Below are positions 8,768 to 17,376 of a DNA stretch of 64,000 nt, one piece after another. The notes beneath the pieces are model-generated. The model saw only the letters and a program-made list of their open reading frames with translations, was not told where the DNA came from and searched no databases. Position 1 is the first letter of the stretch. Each line of letters starts with the position of its first letter. Position numbers and translations under genes: made by a program. The DNA is taken from the NCBI GenBank assembly GCA_002367105.1, contig DFCS01000049.1, forward strand, positions 102,169 through 166,168, in the 5' to 3' direction. This stretch comes from Hungatella sp. UBA3048 (GTDB lineage Bacteria > Bacillota > Clostridia > Lachnospirales > Lachnospiraceae).

Positions 8768-9850
8768 CTATCTGATCTTTGTATCACATGTTACCGTAAA
8801 TTCTCCGGCTGCAATGGCTAATACCTTTTTCTCAATCTCCGCTTTCACCTCATCCGGGATTTTGTCCTCCAGTTCATGGTATGAAGCGATGCTCACTGCG
8901 CCATCCTTCATGCCAAGATCATAGATTCCTCCTGCAAAGCTTCCGTCTGCCACCGTCTGAAAGGCTACTTCAATCACATGGGGGATATGGTATACAGAAG
9001 AAGAAAGAACAGTTTCCGGAGCCAGTCCATTCTGGTCATAAGAATCTCCGGTTGCATAAACCTTTGCTTCCTTAGCCGCATTGATGGCTCCTGTACCGGA
9101 TTCGTTGGCACAATGGCCGATGACATCAGCTCCATTGTCGATCATGGCCTGGGCAGCTTCTTTTCCCAGAGCCGTATCCGTAAAGGAACCGGTCCATGCA
9201 GTCTGGACTTCAATGTCAGGTTTTACGGACTTAGCCCCATCCTCAAAGCCATTCATGATTTTAACAAGGGAGGCGCCTTGAATAGGTCCTACAAAACCAA
9301 TCTTATTGCTTTTTGACATTCCTGCTGCAAGCATTCCCATGATGTAACCGCCTTCTTCGCATTTGGTGACATAGGACGCCACATTGTCAGCGGAAACCTC
9401 TCCCTCTGTTACAATGAATTTTGTATCCGGATACTGTTCTGCCACTTCAATGGCAGGATCGCCGAACTCATAGCCGTGACCGATCACCACGTCAAAGCCA
9501 TTGGCAGCATAATCGGCAAATGCGGCTTCAATGTCATCAGGAGTCAGATTTTCCGTATAGGCAATCTCACAGCCATAATCGGATTCCAATAACTTTAATC
9601 CTTCATAAGCGGACTGGCACCAGCCCATGTCATTGGCCGCACCGGAAAGGCAAAGTGCTACCTTGAAAGTTTTAGAGGTCTCAGTTGTTTTAGAAGCGTC
9701 AGATGTTTTAGAAGCCTCAGATGTTTCAGTTGTTTCAGATGTTTTAGGGGTCTCCGTTTTTGTCTCTGTGTTTTTACTGCATCCGGCTAAGGATGCGGCT
9801 GCCATGGAAGCAGCAAGAACCAGAGCTGCCAGTTTCTTTAAGTTTTTCAT
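8768..9850 (-). CDS. BMP-family substrate-binding lipoprotein
   Basis: Extracytoplasmic solute receptor of 360 residues, lipid-anchored through Cys24 of the lipobox LAGC after a short Lys-rich hydrophobic signal. Residues of about 27-60 are a Ser/Thr/Glu/Lys-rich low-complexity linker with repeated TET/SDASKT-like units, a common spacer between lipid anchor and binding domain. The rest is a Med/BMP domain (VALCLSGAANDMGW, GFVGPIQGASL, GADVIGHCANESGTG). BMP receptors of this type bind purine nucleosides. AGGAG precedes ATG 9850. It is the fourth gene from the right-hand end of the transcript's promoter-distal half and feeds the ABC transporter that follows. Confidence 0.92.
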   Translation of the reverse strand: MKNLKKLAALVLAASMAAASLAGCSKNTETKTETPKTSETTETSEASKTSDASKTTETSKTFKVALCLSGAANDMGWCQSAYEGLKLLESDYGCEIAYTENLTPDDIEAAFADYAANGFDVVIGHGYEFGDPAIEVAEQYPDTKFIVTEGEVSADNVASYVTKCEEGGYIMGMLAAGMSKSNKIGFVGPIQGASLVKIMNGFEDGAKSVKPDIEVQTAWTGSFTDTALGKEAAQAMIDNGADVIGHCANESGTGAINAAKEAKVYATGDSYDQNGLAPETVLSSSVYHIPHVIEVAFQTVADGSFAGGIYDLGMKDGAVSIASYHELEDKIPDEVKAEIEKKVLAIAAGEFTVTCDTKIR

Positions 9851-9886
9851 AATGATTCTCCTCTCTTGTTGTCAATTACGCTGTTG

Positions 9887-10648
9887 TTAAGGTTTTAATA
9901 TCCGGATCTGCGTATGAGTGATGTAATTGGAGCTTTGGTTTTCCACAAACTGATCCAGAATGTTAAAATTAATGGTAAGGTCTTCAAATTCCAGATCCGG
10001 TCTTGCGTTCCGGATCCGCTCTATCGTAGCAGGAACCGTCTCATAAGAGCCCAGGTGATATCCGCACAAAAAATCGCCGGCAGGAATGTTACGGATCTGA
10101 TCCTTTCTTATGGTCTCCGGCAGCGGTTCGCCAGAGGGATATAAATAAGCACCGAAATATTTCCCTTCTCCCTGATAAAAGGCAATGGTGGGATAAAAAT
10201 AGAAGGAATTCTGCCGATAGATCATTTCTTCTTCTCCAATGGCAAGATAGGCCCTGTCTTCAAAATGGCGGATGGTGATCTCAGCCGTGCGGATATCTTC
10301 CATCTCTTCCTCAATAAAACGAAGTTTTCTCTGAATGGCTTCATCAATGGAAACCAGCTCCATCCACTGCCTGTGAAGCTCCTCTGAACGCTGCTTTAAG
10401 GAATCCAGTGCGGAACCGGCATGCTGTGTGCTTCGCTGCTTTGTAATTTCCTCCAGGGAGTAGCCAAGCTTTCGCATGTAGCAAATGGTTGCCAGTTCAT
10501 AAATCTGGTCAAACTCATATTTTCTCCTGCCGTTTTTCATGTCCCGCATCCTCGGCTTAAATATGTCTATGCTGTCATAGTAATACAGGGTCTGTATATT
10601 CAGCCCGAAAAGTGATCCCATCTCTCCAATGGATAAAAATTCCTTCAA
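9887..10648 (-). CDS. MerR-family transcriptional regulator with GyrI-like effector domain
   Basis: The 253-residue protein starts with a MerR winged helix-turn-helix (SIGEMGSLFGLNIQTLYYYDSIDIFKP, residues about 6-32), then the RKYEFDQIYELATICYMRKLGYSLEEI helices and a coiled dimerisation helix (about 80-120). The C-terminal half resembles the BmrR/GyrI small-molecule-binding fold. It sits inside the operon, 33 bases after the amidohydrolase and 36 before the lipoprotein gene. The operon promoter has the long 19-bp spacer and central palindrome of MerR-activated promoters, so this protein very likely activates its own operon in response to a purine-like ligand. The ligand is an inference. Confidence 0.88.
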   Translation of the reverse strand: MKEFLSIGEMGSLFGLNIQTLYYYDSIDIFKPRMRDMKNGRRKYEFDQIYELATICYMRKLGYSLEEITKQRSTQHAGSALDSLKQRSEELHRQWMELVSIDEAIQRKLRFIEEEMEDIRTAEITIRHFEDRAYLAIGEEEMIYRQNSFYFYPTIAFYQGEGKYFGAYLYPSGEPLPETIRKDQIRNIPAGDFLCGYHLGSYETVPATIERIRNARPDLEFEDLTINFNILDQFVENQSSNYITHTQIRILKP

Positions 10649-10681
10649 ACCGTTTTCCTCAACTTTCTATGATAAGGCGGC

Positions 10682-12076
10682 TTATAAAAACGGACGGAAT
10701 GCCTCGCTTGGCCTTCGTATCACTCTGGTGCAGACCTCTTCTCCTTCAGAAGCCAGCTGTTTCTCGTCCACTCCGGTGATCATACCATCCTTATAAACCA
10801 CTTTTCCATTAATCATAGTGAGCCACACGTTTCCTGTCAAGCCAACCCTTGCAAGGAGATTTTTAGGATCATGGATTGCTCCCGTAAGCTCCAGGGCTTC
10901 TGCATCTATCAGGAACAGATCCGCTGCCTTTTCCGGTTCCAGAGAACCCAGATCCGGTCTTCCCAGAGTCTTTGCTCCATTAACGGTAGCGATTTTTAAC
11001 ATATCATAGGCAGATGCACAGCCGCCTCTTTCCTTTGTATGATAAGTCTGCATCATATAAGCCGAGCGAAGGGCATCAAGAAGATTGGAGCTGTCATTGG
11101 TCGCGGATCCGTCACAGCCAAGGCTTATAAGCACACCTGCCTCCTGCATTGCCTTGATATCAAGAATCGGGAAACCTCCCAGCACAGCCGGCGAAGGACA
11201 ATGGGAAATCCCGGTTCCTGTTTCAGCAAGCAGCCTGTATTCTTCCGGCAGCACTTCCCAGTTATGGGCATACCAGACATCTTCTCCGATAAATCCGATG
11301 TCCCTGCACCATTCCAGGGTTCGCTTCCCGTAACGGGCCTTGATCCCTTCCGTCTCCCCTTCTCCCAAATGGGTGTGCATCCTGACGCCCATGTCTCTGG
11401 CTGCGGCAACGGTTTCGATAAATGTTTCCGGCCTGCAGTTAATGGGCTGGCAGGGCGCCATGACGATCTGCTGCATGGAATAAGGACCCGGATCATGGTA
11501 GAGACGGATAAGCCTTTCGCAATCTTTTAAAAATTCATCCGTGGTCTCCAGCATATTATCTGGAATCGAGCTTCCCTCACTCCTTGGAAGTGTGTTGCTG
11601 CCCCTCCCTGCATGATAACGGATTCCCATAAGATTTGCTGCTTCCATCTGCCTGTCCACCGGATCCTTGCCGGTTTTCTTCGTATAACAGTACTGGTGGT
11701 CAAAGGCGCAGGTGCAGCCGTGCTTGATTAAATCGGCAAAAGCCGTAAGAGTGGAATAGTAAATGACATCATTGTCAACGATCTGAAAAATCCGGTAGAT
11801 CTTATCGATCCAGTCCATGACCGTCAGATTCGGATAATCAATGGTGATCAGATTCCTTACGAAGGTTTGAAAGAAGTGATGATGGGTGTTGATTAGTCCC
11901 GGGTATACAAATTTTCCTGACCCGTCAATGACCTGCGCTCCTTCTTCCTTTATCCCAGAGCCTATTGACACAATCTTAGGCCCTTCAATCAGGATATCGG
12001 TATCTTTGTACACATGGTCATTTTCATCGCAGGTTATAATTGCTTTGGCATTCTTTATCAGTAATTTTGAAGCCAT
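10682..12076 (-). CDS. Amidohydrolase of the 8-oxoguanine/guanine deaminase-like group
   Basis: A 464-residue metal-dependent deaminase. The metal-binding His-x-His is in NTHHHFFQT (residues 65 and 67), further ligands are in MHTHLGEGE and the NWEVLPEE/HCPSP region, and the catalytic Asp is in LGCDGSATND. The HHHF.QT..RN arrangement is typical of the TRZ/ATZ-like cytosine/8-oxoguanine deaminase subgroup rather than of plain guanine deaminase. It is the first gene of an operon with a purine nucleoside transporter, which supports a role in deaminating an imported or damaged purine base. Exact substrate is uncertain; atrazine-chlorohydrolase-type names from automatic annotation would be misleading. 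Confidence 0.82.
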   Translation of the reverse strand: MASKLLIKNAKAIITCDENDHVYKDTDILIEGPKIVSIGSGIKEEGAQVIDGSGKFVYPGLINTHHHFFQTFVRNLITIDYPNLTVMDWIDKIYRIFQIVDNDVIYYSTLTAFADLIKHGCTCAFDHQYCYTKKTGKDPVDRQMEAANLMGIRYHAGRGSNTLPRSEGSSIPDNMLETTDEFLKDCERLIRLYHDPGPYSMQQIVMAPCQPINCRPETFIETVAAARDMGVRMHTHLGEGETEGIKARYGKRTLEWCRDIGFIGEDVWYAHNWEVLPEEYRLLAETGTGISHCPSPAVLGGFPILDIKAMQEAGVLISLGCDGSATNDSSNLLDALRSAYMMQTYHTKERGGCASAYDMLKIATVNGAKTLGRPDLGSLEPEKAADLFLIDAEALELTGAIHDPKNLLARVGLTGNVWLTMINGKVVYKDGMITGVDEKQLASEGEEVCTRVIRRPSEAFRPFL

Positions 12077-12128
12077 GTTATCCCTCCATTTTCAGTACGG
12101 CACCATGCCGTCATTTAAAATCGAGGTC

Positions 12129-12159
12129 ATTATATATCCTATAGTAACTATAGGTTCAA
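12129..12159 (-). promoter_or_regulatory. MerR-type promoter and operator of the purine salvage operon
   Basis: On the minus strand the -35 box is TTGAAC (12154-12159), the -10 box TATAAT (12129-12134) and the spacer exactly 19 bp. A perfect 17-bp palindrome CCTATAGTAACTATAGG (12138-12154) fills the spacer. MerR-family activators bind such palindromes and untwist the over-long spacer. The first gene starts about 50 bases downstream. A second short palindrome, TTCAAGCTTGAA (12156-12167), overlaps the -35 side. Confidence 0.85.
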
Positions 12160-12234
12160 GCTTGAAGCATCAATTCATTAATTAAAAAAATTTATAATCA
12201 TTTTATAATTTTCTTATAAACATATATTCTGTTC

Positions 12235-13197
12235 TTACACGCCGCCAAAAGCCCCGGCCGATTCTTTTAAATCCAGTTCTCCAAACAGGCTGTCAACCAC
12301 TGACCTGTAATCTGCAAGACACTGGGTCTTTCTGATCTTTTTCCCATGTTTTTCGCTGCCGTCAAATATCTGGATCATATATGCCCACAGCTCCTTCATC
12401 TTAAACAGGACATTGCGGTCCCCGGATATGATCTCTTCATATCCTGTTAGAATCTCGTCATGAAAGGCTATAAGCTGCCCCTTTTCCATTTTCTTCCCGT
12501 TTTTCATTTCCCCTGCAAGACCGGGATTTGCCACCATTCCCCTTCCAAGCATGATACTGTCTATGGAAGGAAAGACCATGGTAAATTCCTTATAATCTTC
12601 CACGGAAAACAAGTTTCCATTGTAGCACAGGGGGTTTTTGCTTAAAGAGACTGCCTCCTTCATCACCTTCCAATTAGGTTCATTCTTATAAAGATCTTTC
12701 TGGACCCTGGGATGGATGATCAGCTCTTCTATGGGATATTTGTTATAAATTTCCATGAGCCTTCCAAATTCCTCCGGGCTGTCCTTTCCGATCCTGGTCT
12801 TTACTGAAATTTTCATATCAAGAGCGGAAAAAATCTGATCAAAAAAGAGTTCAAGCAGCTCCGGTTCTCCAAGAAAGCCGGCCCCCCGGCCCTTAGTAAC
12901 CACTGTTGGAGAAGGGCAGCCTAAATTTAAATTCACCTCTTCATATCCGAATTGTTTCAGTTCATTTGCCGCCCATATGAAATCTTCTCCCTTATTGGTG
13001 AGAATCTGAGGAATCACATGCAATCCCACGTTATGCTCCGGCAGAAAGTCATTTTTTTCCCTGGAGGTAAATTTCCGGTTCTGGGTGGGCACAATAAAAG
13101 GAGTAACATAGATATCTACCTGATCAAAATACTTGCGGTGAGCGTTCCGGTAAATGTAGCCGGTGATCCCCTCCATTGGGGCAAAATAATACTTCAT
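12235..13197 (-). CDS. tRNA-dihydrouridine synthase family protein
   Basis: FMN-dependent reduction of uridine to dihydrouridine in tRNA D-loops. The 320-residue protein begins with the Dus signature YYFAPMEGITGYIYRNAH, has the active-site segment NLGCPSPTVVTKGRGAGFL with the catalytic cysteine, and the FMN/RNA-contact stretches SVKTRIGKDSPEEF, ELIIHPR and SIMLGRGMVANPGL. It appears to be a stand-alone gene, transcribed from its own signals between it and the divergent amidase gene. The sequence is closer to the short DusC/DusA-like forms than to the DusB usual in this phylum, so I give no symbol. Confidence 0.87.
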   Translation of the reverse strand: MKYYFAPMEGITGYIYRNAHRKYFDQVDIYVTPFIVPTQNRKFTSREKNDFLPEHNVGLHVIPQILTNKGEDFIWAANELKQFGYEEVNLNLGCPSPTVVTKGRGAGFLGEPELLELFFDQIFSALDMKISVKTRIGKDSPEEFGRLMEIYNKYPIEELIIHPRVQKDLYKNEPNWKVMKEAVSLSKNPLCYNGNLFSVEDYKEFTMVFPSIDSIMLGRGMVANPGLAGEMKNGKKMEKGQLIAFHDEILTGYEEIISGDRNVLFKMKELWAYMIQIFDGSEKHGKKIRKTQCLADYRSVVDSLFGELDLKESAGAFGGV

Positions 13198-13337
13198 GTT
13201 TCAGTCTCCATTTTCTGTTATTTCTATATCGGTACATTTTACCACAATAAGCGACAAATTCATAGAAGACCATTTACAGAATCTGCCAAAGAGTGGTATA
13301 ATGTAAGGCAAAACGCAATTATTCTGGAGGATCGATC

Positions 13338-14306
13338 ATGACAAAATTAAAGAACTTACTGCCTGCAGCCGCCAAGGCCCTATTACTTGTCGTTCTTATT
13401 TCTACCACCTCCTCTTCCGTCTCATGGGCTGAAGAAGAAACCGGGCCGGCCTTTGCACCTCCGGTAACCAAGACAATTACGCCTGAAATCGGACCAGGCA
13501 TGAGAAGCAACAACTCCAACTTTATCGTGGTTCTGGATCCGGGCCACGGCAAGACAGGCGGGCATTATTCCGGCTGTAACTTTGTATATAATGGAGTCAC
13601 CTATTTTGAAGATGAGATCACCATGAAGATCGCTTCCTATACAAAGCAGTATCTGGAACAGTTTTCCAATTATACGGTTTATTTAACAAAGGACAGCGCA
13701 GAAGTCACCGTCCCTCTGGATCAGCGGGCCTCCTTTGCCGCCTCCGTACATGCAGATCTTTTCGTAAGCCAGCATGTAGACTCGGCTTTGGGAAACGGTA
13801 CAGTGAAAAATGCTTATGGAGTTAGCTCCATGGCCCCGAGAACCGGCCGCTATAACAACGACCTGGCCCTCCAGTCCCAGGAAGCCGCAAATACCATCCT
13901 GAAGCAGTTAAATAATCTGGGACTTAACAACCGGGGACTGATTCTCCGGGATTCGGAGAACGGAACCTTATTCCCCGACGGAAGCCAGGCCGATTACTAT
14001 GCGATTCCCCGTTATTCCCAGATGTATGGAATCAGAGGCTTTATCATTGAGCACGGCTTTTTAAACCATACCAGTGACTTGACCCTGTTTCTGTCAACAG
14101 AGGAACAGTATAAGGCATTGGGGGAAGCAGATGCAAAAGGAATTATGGAATATCTGCAAAAAGCAGGTAAATCTACATTTGTCCAGACAGCCCAGACCAC
14201 TCAGACAACCCAGGCCACTCAAACAGTCCAGAATACCAACAGCCAGAATGAAGGGACCGTTGCTCCACCCCCTGTCTCCGAAAGCAAGGGTCCTGGTGTA
14301 AGCTAA
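13338..14306 (+). CDS. Secreted N-acetylmuramoyl-L-alanine amidase (Amidase_3)
   Basis: Zinc amidase cleaving the bond between muramic acid and the stem peptide of peptidoglycan. A signal peptide covers residues 1-31 (KALLLVVLISTT core, cleavage after SWA). The catalytic domain, about 55-270, shows zinc ligands and catalytic acid in LDPGHGK, YFEDEI, VSQHVDS and FIIEHGFLNH. The last 45 residues are Thr/Gln/Pro-rich with QTTQTTQATQ repeats and no recognisable wall-binding domain; this is likely a flexible tail. Length 322. Divergent from the Dus gene, with GGAGG 11 bases before ATG 13338 and a strong terminator after it. Confidence 0.9.
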   Translation: MTKLKNLLPAAAKALLLVVLISTTSSSVSWAEEETGPAFAPPVTKTITPEIGPGMRSNNSNFIVVLDPGHGKTGGHYSGCNFVYNGVTYFEDEITMKIASYTKQYLEQFSNYTVYLTKDSAEVTVPLDQRASFAASVHADLFVSQHVDSALGNGTVKNAYGVSSMAPRTGRYNNDLALQSQEAANTILKQLNNLGLNNRGLILRDSENGTLFPDGSQADYYAIPRYSQMYGIRGFIIEHGFLNHTSDLTLFLSTEEQYKALGEADAKGIMEYLQKAGKSTFVQTAQTTQTTQATQTVQNTNSQNEGTVAPPPVSESKGPGVS

Positions 14307-14351
14307 CCACTTACAGTCAATGACCTTCAAATAAAAAATGCCAATGGCAAA

Positions 14352-14396
14352 AAGAACTTCCTGCCCTTTACTCATGAGGGCAGGGGGTTCTTTTTG
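14352..14396 (+). terminator. Terminator of the amidase gene
   Basis: AAGAAC plus CCTGCCCT pair with AGGGCAGG and GTTCTT across a 9-base loop, followed by a T-run on the plus strand. The hairpin begins 45 bases after the amidase stop. Confidence 0.85.
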
Positions 14397-14698
14397 GTTG
14401 GAAAATCTTTTCCTGCAAAAATAACAAGTCCAGAAGAAAAAAATTATAATATTACCGATAATAATCCAGCAGAAATCGAATATCATCTTTATTAGAGATT
14501 CACTGAAACAAAATAATCACAGACATAAGGGGCAGCATTGAGGAAATGTTTAAAAAACAAAATATAAATCCAGATTTCTTCATAATTATTGGCAAATTCT
14601 CACCTTTATTAGTCAATTCATTCATTTATTTGTTGAAAATATATATTAATTAGTACTATAATGAAATCATCAAAATATAAAACTGGAGGTATGAAGTA
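14397..14698 (+). promoter_or_regulatory. Intergenic region with promoter of the truncated hppA gene
   Basis: AT-rich non-coding stretch. The only clear signal is a promoter: -35 TTGAAA (14633-14638), 18-bp spacer, -10 TATAAT (14657-14662), reading toward the pyrophosphatase fragment at 14699. I see nothing else in the first 230 bases. Confidence 0.65.
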
Positions 14699-15226
14699 AT
14701 GGATGCAATTTATTTTGTATCAATGGGGTCATTGTTGGGGATTATCTTTGCCTGGGTCATGTTCCTTCGTGTTAAAAAGCAGCCAGAGGGCACCTCAGAA
14801 ATGGCCCGGATCTCTGAAGCTGTAAGAAAAGGGGCAAATGCCTACTTGAAGCGTCAGTATTCAGGGGTTGCCATATTTTTCATTGCTGTTTTTTGTATTT
14901 TACTTATTATGGCATTTAACGGTTTCCTAAGCTTTTTTACCCCGTTTGCATTTTTAACGGGTGGTTTTTTCTCAGGTCTTTCCGGCTTCATAGGAATGCG
15001 CACTGCAACTATGGCTAACTGCAGAACTGCAGAAGGAGCTTCAAAAAGCTTGAATAAAGGACTCCAGGTTGCATTCTCAGCCGGTTCCGTTATGGGCTTT
15101 ACGGTAGTCGGGCTTGGCCTTCTGGATCTTTCTATTTGGTATTTTATTTTAAACGCAGCATTTCAACATCTTCCGGTTGAACAGCGCATTACGGAAATCA
15201 CAGGGCAAGGCAGAACAAAGGCATAA
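14699..15226 (+). pseudogene. hppA: Membrane-bound proton/sodium-pumping pyrophosphatase, N-terminal fragment
   Basis: The first ~168 residues match the start of a K+-dependent ion-pumping pyrophosphatase: MARISEAVRKGANAYLKRQYSGVA, the FSGLSGFIGMRTATMANCRTAEGA loop and transmembrane helices. After RITEIT (about position 15202) the family continues with TMLTFGMGASSMALFAR and some 500 more residues. Here the frame instead reads GQGRTKA and stops. The pyrophosphate-binding and catalytic regions are all missing, so no active pump can be made. The intact promoter and GGAGG ribosome site suggest recent loss. The homology ends exactly where an oppositely oriented permease gene fragment begins. Confidence 0.85.
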
Positions 15227-15770
15227 TGGTCTGTCTTATGCCCGTCACAAGATCCACATGAAACCATGTAAACCCATAAGATGGAAGCCAGCCAAGCTTC
15301 ATGGCAAATACATACATGACTAACAGGGCGATCCAGAATTGGGGCAGGCAGGCCGTTATATTGGCGATCAGGGTCACCGCCGTATCCGCGGGCCTGCCCC
15401 TGTATACTGCGCTGATAACCCCAAAAAGTATTCCAAGAGGAATGCTTATTATGAATGCACTGATTGAAAAAAACAATGTAATAGGTATTCGTTCATTAAT
15501 TATTTCCAACGTACTTTTATGAAACTGTGTTGATTGTCCCCAGTCACCCTGGATCGCGCCTCCCAGCCAGCTGAAATACCGATGAAGGATGGGCTGGTCC
15601 AATTTTAGTTCATGATATACCCTGTCGTATTCTTCCTGTGATACTTCCGATCCCAACATGGCATAAACCGGGTCTCCGGGAATCAGGGATACCAGCATGA
15701 ATGTAAAAATAGATATGAGAAAAATGATCAATATCATCTGCCCCGTGCGTTTCGCTATGTATGCCTTCAT
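15198..15770 (-). pseudogene. Peptide/nickel-type ABC permease (DppB-like), N-terminal fragment
   Basis: A 190-residue fragment of a binding-protein-dependent transport permease. It has the family start YIAKRTGQMILIIFLISIFTFMLVSLIPGDPVY, the segment LDQPILHRYFSWLGGAIQGDWGQS and transmembrane helices up to TIMPLFCLAL. Complete family members have about 305-320 residues, and the EAA loop and last two helices are absent. The rest of a dpp/opp operon would be expected downstream (toward lower coordinates) but is missing. The stop codon lies within hppA sequence. Upstream, a strong GGGAGGGAGG site precedes an 8-codon mini-ORF (MAGYKLLL, about 15784-15810) that ends just before the permease start, possibly coupling translation. 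Confidence 0.8.
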
Positions 15771-16061
15771 TTCATCTTTATAGCAGGAGCTTATATCCTG
15801 CCATATTCCTCCCTCCCTGCATAACTCCTTTTTTCATTTAACTGTTTTTGCTATTTTCATTATTGTTTTTCTCTGATATAATAACAAAATAGCTGATTTT
15901 CAACCGATAGTGCTTCATCTCCTTTTTTTAATATGATTTTTCACTACTTTCAGGTTCTAATTATATCTTTAATTATGCAGTTTTTCCAATAACCCTTTCC
16001 TATTTTTATTATAGCCTTTGCTTATAATAGGAATTATACTTTTAAGAAAGCAGGAATTTCC
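15771..16061. promoter_or_regulatory. Divergent promoter region between permease fragment and lysR
   Basis: Holds the signals for both divergent genes. GCTATTTT (from 15851) and AAAATAGC (ending 15894) form an inverted repeat with a partly paired interior, and could be a LysR-type binding region, though the canonical T-N11-A box is not clear. No other gene seen. Confidence 0.4.
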
Positions 16062-17015
16062 ATGGACATCAGATATCTGGAATACATACTTGCCCTGGCT
16101 GAGACCGGCAATATGACCAGGGCCGCAAAAGAACTTTACGTATCCCAGCCCACCCTCAGCCAATTTCTTACCAAGCAGGAGACAGAACTGGGGACTCCCC
16201 TGTTTCATAGGGCCAGCGGTACTTATACACTTACACCGGTAGGCAGCCTCTATGCGGAATATGCCAGAAAAGTACTCTCCTTAACGGAATCTCTGGAAAA
16301 AGACATCAAACGTGTTTCCAACACCAGCCGCATCCGAATAGGCACCTCCGCTTCCAGCGCCCTGCAGATGCTTTCTTGCATCCTGGCTGATTTCCGCAAG
16401 TATTATCCAAAAGTGGAATTGGTTCTGTCGGACGATAATCTGCGTTCCACCAGCAACCAGATTTTTAGAGGCGAACTGGATCTTGCCTTTGTAACAGCCA
16501 ATACTCTGGATCCTTACAAAGGACAGAGCATTGAATTGATAAAAGAAGAAGTTGTATTTGCAGCGCCCACCATCCATCCCTATTGCCAGAAGCTAAACGG
16601 AAGCCGTAACCGGTCCTTAAACAGTCAGCAGCTTTTGGAGCATTTTAACAATTATCCGTTTATTTTGCAGCATAAAGGTAACTGCATCAGGTATCTGGTC
16701 GAAGAATTTTTCGATAAGCAGGATTTTAACCCGACCATAGCCTGCAGCACTTCCCATGCCCAATCCATTTGCGATATGGTGTCCAGCAATATTGGAGTAG
16801 GTTTTATACCGGCAGGAAATGAAATTTCCACGAAGCAAATTACCTTCTTTCCGCTGGAACCCAGAATATACCGGATTCATTCTATTCTTTACCGGAAAGA
16901 TCTAATCATGAACCCTCCCCATAAATACCTGATCGAGCTGGCACAGACATATGTGAATACCAATTGGAAACAATCTAAATTAATCAGTACAGAATGGCAA
17001 AAAGGAAATCCCTGA
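16062..17015 (+). CDS. LysR-family transcriptional regulator
   Basis: A 317-residue regulator with the LysR winged helix-turn-helix at residues 1-60 (MDIRYLEYILALAETGNMTRAAKELYVSQPTLSQFL, read in parts) and a periplasmic-binding-like effector domain from about 90 (IRIGTSASSALQML). It is divergent from the truncated peptide permease gene, so it probably once controlled that operon. With the operon lost, its remaining targets are unknown. The ATG follows GCAGGAATTTCC, a modest ribosome site. Confidence 0.9.
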   Translation: MDIRYLEYILALAETGNMTRAAKELYVSQPTLSQFLTKQETELGTPLFHRASGTYTLTPVGSLYAEYARKVLSLTESLEKDIKRVSNTSRIRIGTSASSALQMLSCILADFRKYYPKVELVLSDDNLRSTSNQIFRGELDLAFVTANTLDPYKGQSIELIKEEVVFAAPTIHPYCQKLNGSRNRSLNSQQLLEHFNNYPFILQHKGNCIRYLVEEFFDKQDFNPTIACSTSHAQSICDMVSSNIGVGFIPAGNEISTKQITFFPLEPRIYRIHSILYRKDLIMNPPHKYLIELAQTYVNTNWKQSKLISTEWQKGNP

Positions 17016-17030
17016 TATTTCCTGTTGCAT

Positions 17031-17084
17031 AAAAAAACCTCCAAGCCCGGCAGATCATCTGCCGATAGCTTGAAGGTTTTATTT
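17031..17084. terminator. Bidirectional terminator between lysR and rubredoxin
   Basis: AACCTCCAAGC and GGCAGAT pair with ATCTGCC and GCTTGAAGGTT around a short loop, with A-run before and T-run after, so it can end transcripts from both convergent genes. Confidence 0.85.
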
Positions 17085-17105
17085 GCTGGCCAAATGGCCG
17101 CAATC

Positions 17106-17264
17106 TTACTCTTCAACAAACATGTCCTTACCAACTCCGCAAACTGGGCATACCCAATCTTCGGGTAAATCTTCAAATGCAGTACCTGGCTCAATACCAG
17201 AGTCTGGATCACCGATTTCAGGATCGTACACATAACCGCATGGCTCACAAACATACTTTCCCAT
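17106..17264 (-). CDS. Rubredoxin
   Basis: A 52-residue one-iron electron carrier. Cys6/Cys9 (VCEPCGY) and Cys39/Cys42 (WVCPVCG) bind the iron, and the hydrophobic core residues Tyr11, Tyr13, Phe30 and Trp37 are in place. The start is set at ATG 17264 because AGGAGGTGA lies 7 bases upstream; the in-frame ATG 8 codons earlier lacks such a site. In anaerobes rubredoxin usually feeds electrons to superoxide or oxygen/peroxide detoxifying enzymes. No such partner is adjacent here. Confidence 0.95.
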   Translation of the reverse strand: MGKYVCEPCGYVYDPEIGDPDSGIEPGTAFEDLPEDWVCPVCGVGKDMFVEE

Positions 17265-17376
17265 CCCTATCACCTCCTTTAACTTCACTGTGCTTTCTTT
17301 ATAGCATATTATACCATATTTATCAATAGATTTATTTCACATGTCCTATTTTTTATTTCTCGGAAGACCCTGTTAT

